Shown: piece by piece, positions 15,233 through 23,878 of the stretch
How positions within the stretch are numbered: position 1 is the stretch's first letter
How the letters are laid out: each line of letters opens with the position of its first letter
From: H17-190 sp034435615
Lineage (GTDB): Bacteria > Chloroflexota > Dehalococcoidia > SM23-28-2 > HRBIN24
DNA length: 54,807 bases
Direction of reading: 5' to 3'
Assembly (NCBI GenBank): GCA_034435615.1
Contig: DAOTWZ010000044.1
Span: forward strand, 1 to 54,807
Program-made: the position numbers and the translations under genes
The notes under the pieces: model-generated
Database searches by the model: none
Seen by the model: the letters and a program-made list of their open reading frames with translations, nothing else
What the model was told of the DNA's origin: nothing

Positions 15233-17026
15233 CTAGCGGTAGGAGTAGACCTGCACGCCCTGGGCATCGGCCACCACCAGGACGCGCCTCCCGGAGGCGG
15301 CCGCTATGAGGCCGGCCAGGGACTGCAGGCCCTCCGGCGAGACGCTGGGCGCCCCGACGCCGGGGTCGGCCCGCCGGAGGACGCGCACCCGCTGGCCCAG
15401 GTGGGCCTCCAGCGCCTCCACGAAGGCGCCCCCGTCCTCGCCCACCAGCACCGTCACCAGCTTGGCGGGCGGGAGCTCCCCCTCCTCGGGGGCCCGTCGC
15501 CTGTCCTCCAGGAGGGCCAGCCAGTGGTAGGGCCCCCAGCAGGCGGCCGCCGCCAGGACGCCCAGGCTCCAGCGGCCGTCGTAGGCCACCCGGGCGGAGA
15601 GGTCGGCCTCCAGGAGGGCGTTCACCAGCAGATAGAGCAGATGGCTGAGGCCCCCCAGGGAGGCGAAGACGGCCAGGGCCAGGCTGCCGTAGAGGAAGAG
15701 GCGTCGGGCCAGGCTGGCCCGCTCCTGAGGGCTGGCGGCCGCTCGCTGGCGGCGCCACCAGTGGTACCACCACACGGGCACCCCCACCAGGGCCAGGGTC
15801 AGCAGGAGGGCCAGGTCGTCCCGCCACCAGCCGGGGCGGGACGCTACCGTGCCGCGGGCGTCCTCGGTGGCCAGGGCGACGAGGGTGGCCACCAGGAGGA
15901 GGGTGGCCGCCACCAGGGCGCCCAGCCCCTGGGCCGTCAGCAGGTAGTCATAGGTGCGGCGAGCGGCCGCCTCCTCCTGCTCTCTCTGGGCCACCAGCCA
16001 GTGGTAGGCCCAGAGGGTCACGCCCACCAGGAGGGCGGAGACCGCCCCGGGCAGGAAGCGAAAGTGAAGGCCCGCTGCCTCAGCGGTGGCGCCCAAGGCC
16101 CAGGCCAGCGTGCCGTAAAGGGCCGTGGCAGCGGCGGCGATGGCGACAGCCGCCCCGCCCAGCAGGGCGAAGGCGTAGAGATAGAAGTGACGCAGGGGCT
16201 GGCCCCGCTGGCGTCCCCCGCTGTGGGCCCAGTGCCAGGGCCAGAGGATGGCGCCGCCCAGCGCCACCGCCAGGGGGCCACGGACCGCCTCCCACAGTCC
16301 CGCCTCCCCGGCGAGGACGGTCCGGGGCTGGAAGAGGCTATCGTAGGCCTCCCGCAGGGCCAGGGCCAGGACGCTGCCCAGCCCCACCGACAGTATCGCT
16401 AGGCCGGCCGCCGCCGCGCCGTGCAGATAGAGGCCGTGGACGATCCCCTGGTGGAGGGCAGGCGGCCCGGCCGTCGCCTCCCGCCAGTGGTAGGCCCAGA
16501 GCAGCCCCCACACGGCCAGGCCCGCCAGGGGATAGCTCCGGAAATCCTGGGCGCCGAAGGCCTGTCGCAGGCCGTCCACCACCCCGAGGGCGACGAAGAC
16601 CAGCGCCACCGTCAGCGTCAGGTGCAGGTGGAGCTGGTAGGGTAGGGAGAGGGCCGTCACCGGCGTCTCCCGCGCCAGGGCGCGCAGCCGGCCCCAGTGC
16701 CACAGCCAGGAGGGCGTCCAGATGGCGCCCAGCACCAGCCCCAGGGCCAGCGCTCCCTCATCGGGGACGAGCCTCACTGGCCCGAAGAGGGCATCCAAGA
16801 CGTAGCGTCCCACCAGGGTGGCCCCACTGGCCGCCACCATCAGGGATACGAAGGCCGCCCCGGACAGATAGAGCCGCTTCAGGGCCTCTCGCGCCTGCCC
16901 CGGCGGGCCGCCCTCCTCTAGCTCTCCCCGCGGCCGACCGACGATGACCGCCACCGCCACGATTCCCGCCAGCAGGACGATGCCCAGGACTAGCAGGGGC
17001 CCGAGCATATAGAAGACGAAGGACAC
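15233..17026 (-). CDS. DUF5671 repeat integral membrane protein
   Basis: A 597-residue membrane protein with an N-terminal membrane segment (residues about 5-30) and then a repeated multi-helix unit. Each unit ends in a Y/WHW motif: WLWHW, WAYHW, WPWHW, WAYHW, WWYHW and GPYHW, six in all, which matches repeated DUF5671 domains. Within each unit is a loop with RxLYLYG/RRLFLYGSLA-type sequence leading into the next helix. The last 90 residues are soluble (VTVLVGEDGGAFVEALEAHL through VLVVADAQGVQVYSYR). The invariant His/Trp pairs invite a haem or cofactor hypothesis, but function is unknown. It follows the 17040-17501 gene by 13 bp. Confidence 0.8.
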   Translation of the reverse strand: MSFVFYMLGPLLVLGIVLLAGIVAVAVIVGRPRGELEEGGPPGQAREALKRLYLSGAAFVSLMVAASGATLVGRYVLDALFGPVRLVPDEGALALGLVLGAIWTPSWLWHWGRLRALARETPVTALSLPYQLHLHLTLTVALVFVALGVVDGLRQAFGAQDFRSYPLAGLAVWGLLWAYHWREATAGPPALHQGIVHGLYLHGAAAAGLAILSVGLGSVLALALREAYDSLFQPRTVLAGEAGLWEAVRGPLAVALGGAILWPWHWAHSGGRQRGQPLRHFYLYAFALLGGAAVAIAAAATALYGTLAWALGATAEAAGLHFRFLPGAVSALLVGVTLWAYHWLVAQREQEEAAARRTYDYLLTAQGLGALVAATLLLVATLVALATEDARGTVASRPGWWRDDLALLLTLALVGVPVWWYHWWRRQRAAASPQERASLARRLFLYGSLALAVFASLGGLSHLLYLLVNALLEADLSARVAYDGRWSLGVLAAAACWGPYHWLALLEDRRRAPEEGELPPAKLVTVLVGEDGGAFVEALEAHLGQRVRVLRRADPGVGAPSVSPEGLQSLAGLIAAASGRRVLVVADAQGVQVYSYR

Positions 17027-17039
17027 CGCTCTCCTCTCC

Positions 17040-17501
17040 TCAAGAGGTGGGCGCCGGGAGGGAAGGCTCAGGAGGGCACCAGGGCCGGTAGGGGCCGCTC
17101 CCGGTGATGCGCCACTGGCCGGCCTCCCGCCGTAGCTGGAAGGTGGCGCGGTAGCTGTGTTCCTGCAGGAAGGGGCCGAGCCCCTGGCTGAAGCGCACCG
17201 TCACCAGGGCGCGGTCGTCCGTCAGCTCCACCGCCTCCAGCGCCACGCTCTCTTCCCGCTCCCCCTCGTAGCCCAGCACCGAGACGAACGTCTCGTAGCT
17301 GCAGCGGCCCTCACTGTGCAGGTAGCTGTAGGCCTCGCGGAACTGCCGGCCGTAGATGGCCTGCAGGAAGCGCTGGACCACTCCCTCGGGACTGTCGGCA
17401 GGGAGCTGGCCCTCCCCACGCGTCCAGAGGGCGATGGCGACAGCCGCCCCCAGCAGGGCCAGCGCCACGATACCTGCGCCTGCCAGCCAGAACCTAGCCA
17501 T
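17040..17501 (-). CDS. Membrane-anchored NTF2-like (DUF4878-type) protein
   Basis: A 153-residue protein: one N-terminal signal anchor (FWLAGAGIVALALLGAAVAIALW), then an extracytoplasmic domain beginning SPEGVVQRFLQAIYGRQFREAYSYLHSE. That opening is typical of DUF4878/NTF2-like domains found in lipoproteins and anchors. Strand-rich sequence follows up to QWRITGSGPYRPW. No catalytic residues are recognised. It is the first gene behind the promoter at 17567-17594 and leads into the DUF5671 gene, so the two products may act together at the membrane. Confidence 0.7.
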   Translation of the reverse strand: MARFWLAGAGIVALALLGAAVAIALWTRGEGQLPADSPEGVVQRFLQAIYGRQFREAYSYLHSEGRCSYETFVSVLGYEGEREESVALEAVELTDDRALVTVRFSQGLGPFLQEHSYRATFQLRREAGQWRITGSGPYRPWCPPEPSLPAPTS

Positions 17502-17566
17502 TGTCGGGCCCTTCCTGGCCGTGAGCGCCCGGGACAGCGGAGAAATGGCCAGGAAGAGGCAGCTAA

Positions 17567-17594
17567 ATTATATCAACGCCCTTTCCCCTGTCTA
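17567..17594 (-). promoter_or_regulatory. Sigma70-type promoter for the 17501-15233 unit
   Basis: On the minus strand TAGACA (17594-17589, five of six) is followed after 16 nt by a perfect TATAAT (17572-17567). The start of transcription is expected near 17560, about 58 nt before the ATG. A small dyad CTCTC-TAT-GAGAG lies just upstream at 17615-17627. Confidence 0.7.
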
Positions 17595-17759
17595 CTGTGT
17601 GTCACGCATCGGCACTCTCTATGAGAGACAGGCTGTACATAAAATTGCAGGCATGGCAGGAGTGGGGTGGACGGGGTCGTGTGTATAATAACCATGCCCT
17701 GGAGGAGGCACCTCCGGCGCCTCCACTCGGCGGCCGGGTGCGGCAGGGGGGCGGCGGTC

Positions 17760-18512
17760 ATGGTCCAGTCCCTGCGAGTCCTCATCGTCGATGGCCAGCA
17801 GGCGGAGGCCTCCTACCTGAGACGCAGCCTCAATCGTTGTCGCCATTACGCCGAGGTGGCCCACGGTGAGGAGGAGGCCCTCTCCCTCATGGAGTACTGC
17901 CCACCCGATGCCCTCCTGGTGGACGCCGAGCTCTCCTTCCTGCGACGTTTCCTCCCCCAGGCGCGCCAGATGGGCCCGCCGGTGGTCATCGCCCTAGCGC
18001 CGCCCCTGGACTGGCAGCGCCCGGCGATGGAGGCGCTGGCGCTGGGGGCGGACGCCTTCCTGGTGCGGCCGGTGGACCTGGAGGTGCTCATCGCCCTCAT
18101 GGAGGCCCAGTTGCGCCGCCTCCGGTCTTCCCAGCCCGGCCGCCTGGCCCTGGGCGGTCTCGTCATCGACCTGGAGGCCGCCTCGGCCACCACCCGCTGG
18201 GGGACCCCGCTCTGTCTCACCCGCACGGAGTGGGCCCTCCTGCGCTATCTGGTCAGCAACCGCGGTCGCCTGTTGCGACACGAGGAGCTGCTGGCCCGGA
18301 TCTGGGGGCCCCAGTACCAGGGGGAGCGCCACCTCCTGCACGACTGGATGTGCCGCCTCCGACGGAAGCTGACGGCGGCGGGCCTGCCGCCGGGCGCCAT
18401 CGAGACGGTGCCGGGGCTGGGCTACCGGCTGCGGGACGCCATCTCCCCGGGCGAGGAGGGGGCGGGGGAGGCCCGAGGTCAGGAAGGGCATGCGCGGCTT
18501 CGCTCCGGCTAG
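17760..18512 (+). CDS. OmpR-type winged-helix response regulator with degenerate receiver
   Basis: A 250-residue transcription regulator. Receiver domain about 4-115: phosphoacceptor Asp55 (LLVDAEL) is present, but the acidic pair is reduced to a single Asp11 (IVDGQQ) and the conserved Lys is Arg103 (FLVRPVD). A PhoB/OmpR winged helix follows (about 125-225: LTRTEWALLRYLVSNRGRLLRHEELLARIWG, VPGLGYRL). No histidine kinase is adjacent. The receiver may therefore not be phosphorylated in the usual way. The 3' end overlaps the MFS gene by 23 bp, so that transporter is a likely partner or target. A perfect TATAAT at 17684-17689 may be its -10 box, giving a leader of about 65 nt. The start GTC-ATG at 17760 follows GGGGGGCGG. 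Confidence 0.85.
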   Translation: MVQSLRVLIVDGQQAEASYLRRSLNRCRHYAEVAHGEEEALSLMEYCPPDALLVDAELSFLRRFLPQARQMGPPVVIALAPPLDWQRPAMEALALGADAFLVRPVDLEVLIALMEAQLRRLRSSQPGRLALGGLVIDLEAASATTRWGTPLCLTRTEWALLRYLVSNRGRLLRHEELLARIWGPQYQGERHLLHDWMCRLRRKLTAAGLPPGAIETVPGLGYRLRDAISPGEEGAGEARGQEGHARLRSG

Positions 18513-19719
18513 AATAGGCGCCCTCCCCGTCTACACCCTCATCCTGGCGGGGAGCCTTCTGCCGTCGGCCAGCTTCGCTGCCGCCCTGGAGAGGGTCCGG
18601 GAGGAGTGGGCCATCTCCAGCGCCCAGGCTGGCCTCGTCTATTCCATCTATCAGTTGGGCTACATCCTGGCCGTCGTCCTGGTGCTCCCGCTCACGGACC
18701 GGGTAGACTCCCGCAAGGTGGTGGCCCTGGGCTCTCTCACCACCCTCCTGGCCAGCCTCCTGTTCCCTCTGGGGGCGCAGGGGTTCGCCTCGGCCCTGGC
18801 GCTGCGGGGACTGGCGGGTCTGGGACTGGGGGCCGTCTACATGCCCGGCCTGCGGCTGGTGGCCCGTCGCCATGCCGGTGAGCGACTGGGGTGGGCGCTG
18901 GGGCTATACGTGGCCGGCTACTACGTGGGCAACGGGGCCTCCCTGGGGCTGACGGGGCTCTTCCTGGAGGCGTATCCCTGGCGGCCCGCTTTTCTGGCCG
19001 TCGCCTCCCTGGGGCTGGCCCTGGTGGTGCCCCTGCTGTGGCCGGCCCTCAGCGGCCCCGGCGAGCCGGCCGTGGGGGCCGCCCGCCCCTCCCTGCGGGC
19101 CCTGGCCAATTGGGCCGTGCTCCTGTTCATCGTGGGCTACTGTGCCCACGCCTGGCAGCTCTTCAGCGTCTGGGGCTGGCTGGCCTCCTACTTGACGGAC
19201 ATCCTGGAGCGCCAGGGCTACGGTAGCGCCGTGGGCGTGGCGGGGGCTATCTCGGCCGTGGTGCTGGGGCTGGGGGCGGTGGGGGTCTGGACGGGGGGTG
19301 CCCTGTCGGATCGCTTCGGCCGGCCGGCCACCGCCGCTGCCATACTGGGGCTGGGCGGGGCCATCTCCCTGGCCTTCGGCTGGCTCCACCAGGTGCCCCT
19401 GCCCCTCCTGGTGGCCCTAAGCCTGCCCTATGCCCTTCTCATATCGGCCAGTTCGCCCATCTACGCCGCCGGCATCAGCGAGGTGGCGCCAGCCGGGCTC
19501 CTCGGCTCCGCCCTGGCCCTCCAGGCGTCGCTGGGCTACCTGGCGGGGCTGGCCGGGCCGGTGGCCTTCGGGGCGGTGCTGGACCTGGCGGGGGAGCCGG
19601 AGGGCTGGGGGCCCGCCTTCGCCACCGCCGGCCTGGCCGCCCTGGGCGGGGCTTTCGCCATGCTCCGCCTGGGCGTGGCTCGCCCCGCCCCTGTCCCCGC
19701 CCCCGAGGCGGAGCGCTGA
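18490..19719 (+). CDS. Major facilitator superfamily transporter
   Basis: A 409-residue, 12-segment MFS permease. The loop 2-3 motif is LPLTDRVDSRKVVALGS, and its counterpart between segments 8 and 9 is GGALSDRFGRPATAAAILG. The N-terminus (LPVYTLILAGSLLPSASFAAAL) resembles the nitrate/cyanate/oxalate-like branch, but the substrate cannot be fixed. The start codon sits inside the 3' end of the response regulator gene, with AGGAAGGG adjacent, indicating translational coupling. Two T-rich stretches just after the stop (19720-19738) could aid termination, but no stable stem precedes them. Confidence 0.9.
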   Translation: MRGFAPARIGALPVYTLILAGSLLPSASFAAALERVREEWAISSAQAGLVYSIYQLGYILAVVLVLPLTDRVDSRKVVALGSLTTLLASLLFPLGAQGFASALALRGLAGLGLGAVYMPGLRLVARRHAGERLGWALGLYVAGYYVGNGASLGLTGLFLEAYPWRPAFLAVASLGLALVVPLLWPALSGPGEPAVGAARPSLRALANWAVLLFIVGYCAHAWQLFSVWGWLASYLTDILERQGYGSAVGVAGAISAVVLGLGAVGVWTGGALSDRFGRPATAAAILGLGGAISLAFGWLHQVPLPLLVALSLPYALLISASSPIYAAGISEVAPAGLLGSALALQASLGYLAGLAGPVAFGAVLDLAGEPEGWGPAFATAGLAALGGAFAMLRLGVARPAPVPAPEAER

Positions 19720-19816
19720 GCTTTTTCTAGCTTTTTTCGAGAACCGTCCTCTCCCCACAGATAGAAATGCGATGCCACCCGCCCCTTTCATGGAAGGAGC
19801 GGGTGGTGAGGCTGGG

Positions 19817-20053
19817 ATGCCCCTTTACGAGTACCTCTGTCTCTCCTGCAATTGCCGCTTCAGCGCAGTCCGAAGGATGGAAGAGCGCCACAGCCCGCTG
19901 CCCTGCCGGGCGTGCGGCGGTGAGGAGGTGGAGCTCCTCCTGTCCCCCTTCTCCGTACTGGTCAGGCAGCCACCCTGGTCTCCCTGGTCCACCAAGGAGG
20001 GGCGGGAGAGGCTCCAGTCCCTCTCCCGGCCGCCCTGGGCCGTGAGCCACTGA
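19817..20053 (+). CDS. fmdB: FmdB-type zinc-ribbon protein
   Basis: A 78-residue protein opening MPLYEYLCLSCNCRFSAV, the standard FmdB/CxxC_CxxC zinc-ribbon start. Cys8 and Cys11 are followed by a second pair in PLPCRACGG. FmdB was named as a regulator of formamidase in methylotrophs, and here the next gene is a formamidase-like enzyme 88 bp downstream, so the association is meaningful. A tryptophan/proline-rich tail (RQPPWSPWSTKEG) follows the ribbon. The ATG at 19817 is selected because the family begins exactly there. Confidence 0.85.
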   Translation: MPLYEYLCLSCNCRFSAVRRMEERHSPLPCRACGGEEVELLLSPFSVLVRQPPWSPWSTKEGRERLQSLSRPPWAVSH

Positions 20054-20141
20054 AGCCCCCGTGAGCCGAGGGGGTGAGAGTCGCCCGCACAGGCAGACGC
20101 CGCCCCGAGAGCGCCAGTCCTTGGAAGAAGGAGGGAGTGGC

Positions 20142-21350
20142 ATGACTACTCAGCTCAGAGGCTTCGCTCAGTACGGCGTCTCCCGCTTCGAGGACCGTGA
20201 CCTGGGGGCCAGGCGGGTCAGGGTGCAGGTGGGCAAGCCCCTGGCCGAACAGCGGGAGATCGGCCATAACCGCTGGCATTACGATATAGCGCCTCTGGCG
20301 GAGCTGGAGCCGGGCCAGGACATCATCCTGGAGAGCATCGGCTACGACGACTACCAGCTCAAGGACACCGACGATATGAACGACGTGCGGACCATGGACC
20401 TCTCCCGGGTGCACCCCCTGACCGGCCCTGTCTACGTCAAGGGCGCCCAGCCCGGCGACCTCCTGGTGGTAGACCTGCTGGAGGTCTCCCCCCTGAGCGG
20501 CGTCGGCTACTCCTGTGTCATCCCGGGCATCGGCGGCATCGTCAAGGAGATGTTCCCGGAGGGGTTCAAGTCGGTCTGGTACATGCGGGGGGACACCTAC
20601 GCCGAGTCCCGCCACATCCCGGGCGTGCGCGTGCCGGCCATACCGCACCCCGGCGTCATCGGCGTCGCCCCCTCCCGGGAGATGCTGCAGATGTGGAACG
20701 AGCGGGAGCGCCCCCTGGTGGAGGAGGGCACCGGCAAGGCCTACGGGCCGGAGCCCAGCACAGCCATCCTGCGCACCGACACCACCCAGTCCAAGCTGGC
20801 CGAGGCCGCCCGCACCGTGCCGCCCCGGGAGAACGGGGGCAATGTGGACATCAAGGATCTGGGCCCGGGTGCTCGGGTCTACTTCCCCGTCTTCGTGGAG
20901 GGCGCCCTCCTCTCCGTCGGCGACCTCCACTTCGCCGAGGGCGACGGCGAGGTGACCTGGAACGCCATTGAGATGGACGGCATCACCTGGCTGCGGGTGG
21001 GCCTCATCAAGGAGGGGGCGCGCAAGTATAACGTCACCACCCCCATGTTCATGCCGGGGCCGGTCCGCCCATCGCCCTCCAACCCGGGAGACCGCTTCCT
21101 GGTCTTCACGGGCTTCCCCTTCCGGGACCGGGAGCAGGCCTACAACGACGCCACCATGGCGGCGCGGGAGTGCGTCCTGAAGGCCATAGACTACCTGGGG
21201 AAGTTTGGCTTCTCGCCCGGGCAGGCCTACACCATTCTGAGCGTCGCCCCCATCGAGCTGCGTATCAGCGGCATCGTGGACGTGCCCAACGCCTGCGTCA
21301 CTCTCCACCTGCCGCTGGACATCTTCGACAAGGACATCCTGCCGCGGTAG
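20142..21350 (+). CDS. fmdA: Acetamidase/formamidase family amidase
   Basis: A 402-residue enzyme of the FmdA_AmdA family, which hydrolyses formamide or acetamide to ammonia and the acid. Family landmarks include the N-terminal GHNRWHYDIAPLAELEPGQDIILES, LTGPVYVKGAQPGDLLVVDLLEV, RENGGNVDIKDLGPGARVYFPVFVEGALLSVGDLHFAEGDGE and the late DVPNACVTLHLP. GAAGGAGGGAG precedes the ATG at 20142. With FmdB before it and a urea-transporter homologue after it, the three genes form a plausible cluster for obtaining ammonium from short amides. Substrate preference between formamide and acetamide is not resolvable. Confidence 0.93.
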   Translation: MTTQLRGFAQYGVSRFEDRDLGARRVRVQVGKPLAEQREIGHNRWHYDIAPLAELEPGQDIILESIGYDDYQLKDTDDMNDVRTMDLSRVHPLTGPVYVKGAQPGDLLVVDLLEVSPLSGVGYSCVIPGIGGIVKEMFPEGFKSVWYMRGDTYAESRHIPGVRVPAIPHPGVIGVAPSREMLQMWNERERPLVEEGTGKAYGPEPSTAILRTDTTQSKLAEAARTVPPRENGGNVDIKDLGPGARVYFPVFVEGALLSVGDLHFAEGDGEVTWNAIEMDGITWLRVGLIKEGARKYNVTTPMFMPGPVRPSPSNPGDRFLVFTGFPFRDREQAYNDATMAARECVLKAIDYLGKFGFSPGQAYTILSVAPIELRISGIVDVPNACVTLHLPLDIFDKDILPR

Positions 21351-21452
21351 GAAGATGCCGCGAGCCAGGGGGCGCGGGGCGAGGGGCGGGGCCCCGCGCC
21401 CCCCAGGGTGTGAGGGAGCAGGCCGAGCCTCAACGCGGAAGAAGGTGATGCG

Positions 21453-22511
21453 ATGGTGGCCCTGCCCTGGCCCACGGCGAAGCTACCGGAGCGGGTGCCC
21501 GGGTATGAGGAGGTGGTGAGCAATCCCGTAGGCGGCTTCCTGGACTCCCTGCTGCGGGGCGTCAGCCAGATCATGTTCCAGAACAACCCCCTGACCGGCG
21601 CCCTCTTCCTGGCCGGTATCTTCTACAACAGCGTCACCTTCGGCCTTTACGCCCTGCTGGGGGTCTCCGTCAGCACCCTCACAGCCATCGCCATGGGGGT
21701 GCCGAGGGACCTCTGGCGGGCTGGCCTCTTCGGCTTCAACGGGACGCTGGTAGGTATAGCCCTGGCCTTCTTCCTGGAGCCCAGCGGCGCCGTGGCCGCC
21801 TACGTCATCGTCGGGGCGGCCCTCTCCACTGTCATCATGGCCGCCCTGCTGCACCTGCTGAGCGGGCGGGGCGTCCCCGCCCTGACCGCCCCCTTCGTCC
21901 TGGTCACCTGGTTCCTCCTCTTCGCCTCCTTCAGCTTCCACGTGCTGGACCAGACGGCCTTCATCCCCAGAGGGGCGTTCCCCTCGCCGGTGATGGAGCG
22001 GGCGGAGCCCTCGCCTGGCATGTTCTTCGATGGCTTCTTCCGGGGCTTCGGCCAGGTGATGTTCCAGGACAACGTGGGGACGGGGGCCTTCTTCCTGGGC
22101 GGCCTCCTGGTGAACTCCCCCATATCCATGTCCTTCGCCGCCGCTGGCTCTCTCATCGGTCTGCTGGTGGGGCTGGGTATGGGGTCGCCGGAGACGGCGC
22201 TGCGGTCCGGCCTCTTTGGCTTCAATCCCCTGCTGACGGGCATCGCTCTGGGGGGCTTCTTCCTGGTGCTGACGCCCTGGAGCGCCCTCTTCGCCGTCCT
22301 GGGGATGGTGGTGACGGCGCTGCTCTTCCCCACTTTCGTCAATGCCCTGACTCCCTGGGGGATGCCGGCCCTCACCGCGCCCTTCGTTATCACTACCTGG
22401 CTCTTCATCGCTGCCGTGCCGTTCTTCCGCGTCCTGCGGCCGGTGCCCCTGACGGAGCTGAGCTCACCAGAGGGACACCTGCGGGCCTACGCCGCCGCTG
22501 GCGGCCGGTAG
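21453..22511 (+). CDS. Urea transporter (UT/SLC14-like) family channel
   Basis: A 352-residue membrane protein built of two homologous halves, as in urea channels. Half 1 has FLDSLLRGVSQIMFQNNPLTGALFLAGI, LFGFNGTLVGIAL and PALTAPFVLVTW. Half 2 repeats them as FFDGFFRGFGQVMFQDNVGTGAFFLGG, LFGFNPLLTGIAL and PALTAPFVITTW. The duplicated LFGFN and PALTAPF segments line the pore in this family. It follows the formamidase by 102 bp, so it may admit urea or small amides for the amidase. No urease is in the window. Confidence 0.9.
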   Translation: MVALPWPTAKLPERVPGYEEVVSNPVGGFLDSLLRGVSQIMFQNNPLTGALFLAGIFYNSVTFGLYALLGVSVSTLTAIAMGVPRDLWRAGLFGFNGTLVGIALAFFLEPSGAVAAYVIVGAALSTVIMAALLHLLSGRGVPALTAPFVLVTWFLLFASFSFHVLDQTAFIPRGAFPSPVMERAEPSPGMFFDGFFRGFGQVMFQDNVGTGAFFLGGLLVNSPISMSFAAAGSLIGLLVGLGMGSPETALRSGLFGFNPLLTGIALGGFFLVLTPWSALFAVLGMVVTALLFPTFVNALTPWGMPALTAPFVITTWLFIAAVPFFRVLRPVPLTELSSPEGHLRAYAAAGGR

Positions 22512-22561
22512 ACGCCAGGGGCAGCAGGCGACGGGGAGAGGGGGAGCTAGGGCGCTTTTTC

Positions 22562-22590
22562 TTGACAGGGGGGAGGGTCGATGTTAGCCT
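22562..22590 (+). promoter_or_regulatory. Promoter upstream of the flavin monooxygenase at 22638
   Basis: A perfect TTGACA (22562-22567) is followed after 17 nt by TAGCCT (22585-22590), a weak -10 supported by an extended TGT just before it. A T-run (GCTTTTTC) directly precedes the -35. Confidence 0.55.
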
Positions 22591-22637
22591 CTGCCGGCAG
22601 ATAGTCTGACATTCAGGGGAATCGGGGGAGGGTGGGC

Positions 22638-23867
22638 ATGAAGGTCTGCGCCTACATCCAGACTCCCTACCGCGAGTTGCCGGCGGACTTCGAGAGGCGC
22701 TACCCCTCGGTGGTGGAGGCTCCCTGGTGGGAGCTGGCCCGACCGGAGAAGGTGGGCCAGTACTACCGTTCGACCATAGGGGCCCTGGCCCATGCGGCGA
22801 GGGCCGGCCTGGACGGACTGGTGCTGACGGAGCATGCCCAGAACGTCTACGATATGGTCCCCAACCCCACCCTCATCATGGCCAGCCTGGCCTGCCTCAC
22901 CCAGGGGCTGGGGACGGCGCTGGCGGTCCTGGGCACCAGCCTGGGCAAGTCCCACCAGCCGCTGCGCGTGGCCGAGGAGTATGCCATGCTGGACTGCCTC
23001 AGCGGGGGACGCCTCATCGCCGGCCTTCCCCTGGGCCTCTGCTACGATGCCAACGTCAACTACGGCATCGGCCCTCTGGAGACGCGTGAGCGCTACCGGG
23101 AGGCGTTCCAGCTAGTCCTGAAGGCCTGGACGGCGCGGGAGCCCTTCCCCTGGAATGGCCGCTTCTGGCAGTTCCCCTTCGTCAATCTGTGGCCGCGGCC
23201 CCTCCAGCAGCCCCATCCTCCCATCTGGATACCGGGCGTGGGCAGCCCCGGCACCATGCGCTGGGTCCTGGAGAACGATTACTGCTACTGCTACCTCAGT
23301 TCCTACTGGCCTCAGGCGGCCAAGCTGGTCACCGCCAGATACTGGGAACTGGCGGCGGAGCTGGGGAAGGACCAAAACCCTTACCGCTTCGCCTACGTGG
23401 TGAGGGTGGCCGTGGCGGAGACGGACGCCCGGGCTGAGGAGGAGTATGGCCCTCACGTTGAGTACTTCTTCCACAAGTGCCAGGGCAACATCCCCGTGCG
23501 GATGCTGGGCCTGCCGGGGTACGTGGACTACGCCGGCGTGGAGCAGCAACTGCGGGGGGCCGGGGGCTTCGCGGCCTTCCCTCAGTTGAAAGAGATGGGC
23601 TTCCGGGAGCTGGCCGAGGGGCAGTTCGTCATCGTCGGCGGGCCGGCCAGCGTCAGGGACCAACTCGTGGAGCTGGTGAGGGAGCTGCGCGTGGGCAACC
23701 TGTTGGTGGCCCTTCACATGGGCTCCATGCCCCACGAACTGACGCTGAAGAATATCGACCTCTTCTCCCGGGAGGTGCTCCCTCACCTGCGTCCCCTCTG
23801 GGAGGACGAGGGCTGGCAGCACCGCTGGTGGCCCGATGGGGCGGCGGCGCCCCACGGGACGGCCTGA
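22638..23867 (+). CDS. Luciferase-like (LLM) flavin-dependent oxidoreductase
   Basis: A 409-residue bacterial-luciferase-like monooxygenase using FMN or F420. LLM landmarks include GLDGLVLTEHAQNVYDMVPNP, RVAEEYAMLDCLSGGRLIAGLPLG and WPRPLQQPHPPIWIPGVGSPGTMRWV. It is longer than typical LLM members and closely resembles the product of 45327-46535, so the two are paralogues. GGGGGAGGGTGGG precedes the ATG at 22638; a GTG two codons earlier is less likely. The substrate is unknown. It is convergent with the carboxypeptidase gene, whose stop is 11 bp away. Confidence 0.88.
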   Translation: MKVCAYIQTPYRELPADFERRYPSVVEAPWWELARPEKVGQYYRSTIGALAHAARAGLDGLVLTEHAQNVYDMVPNPTLIMASLACLTQGLGTALAVLGTSLGKSHQPLRVAEEYAMLDCLSGGRLIAGLPLGLCYDANVNYGIGPLETRERYREAFQLVLKAWTAREPFPWNGRFWQFPFVNLWPRPLQQPHPPIWIPGVGSPGTMRWVLENDYCYCYLSSYWPQAAKLVTARYWELAAELGKDQNPYRFAYVVRVAVAETDARAEEEYGPHVEYFFHKCQGNIPVRMLGLPGYVDYAGVEQQLRGAGGFAAFPQLKEMGFRELAEGQFVIVGGPASVRDQLVELVRELRVGNLLVALHMGSMPHELTLKNIDLFSREVLPHLRPLWEDEGWQHRWWPDGAAAPHGTA

Positions 23868-23878
23868 AGGAGGGAGCC

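Noticed and set aside
17667..17759. 31-residue N-terminal extension of the response regulator
   Set aside because: It would precede the receiver domain without homology, overlaps the TATAAT at 17684-17689, and the ATG at 17760 matches the domain start.
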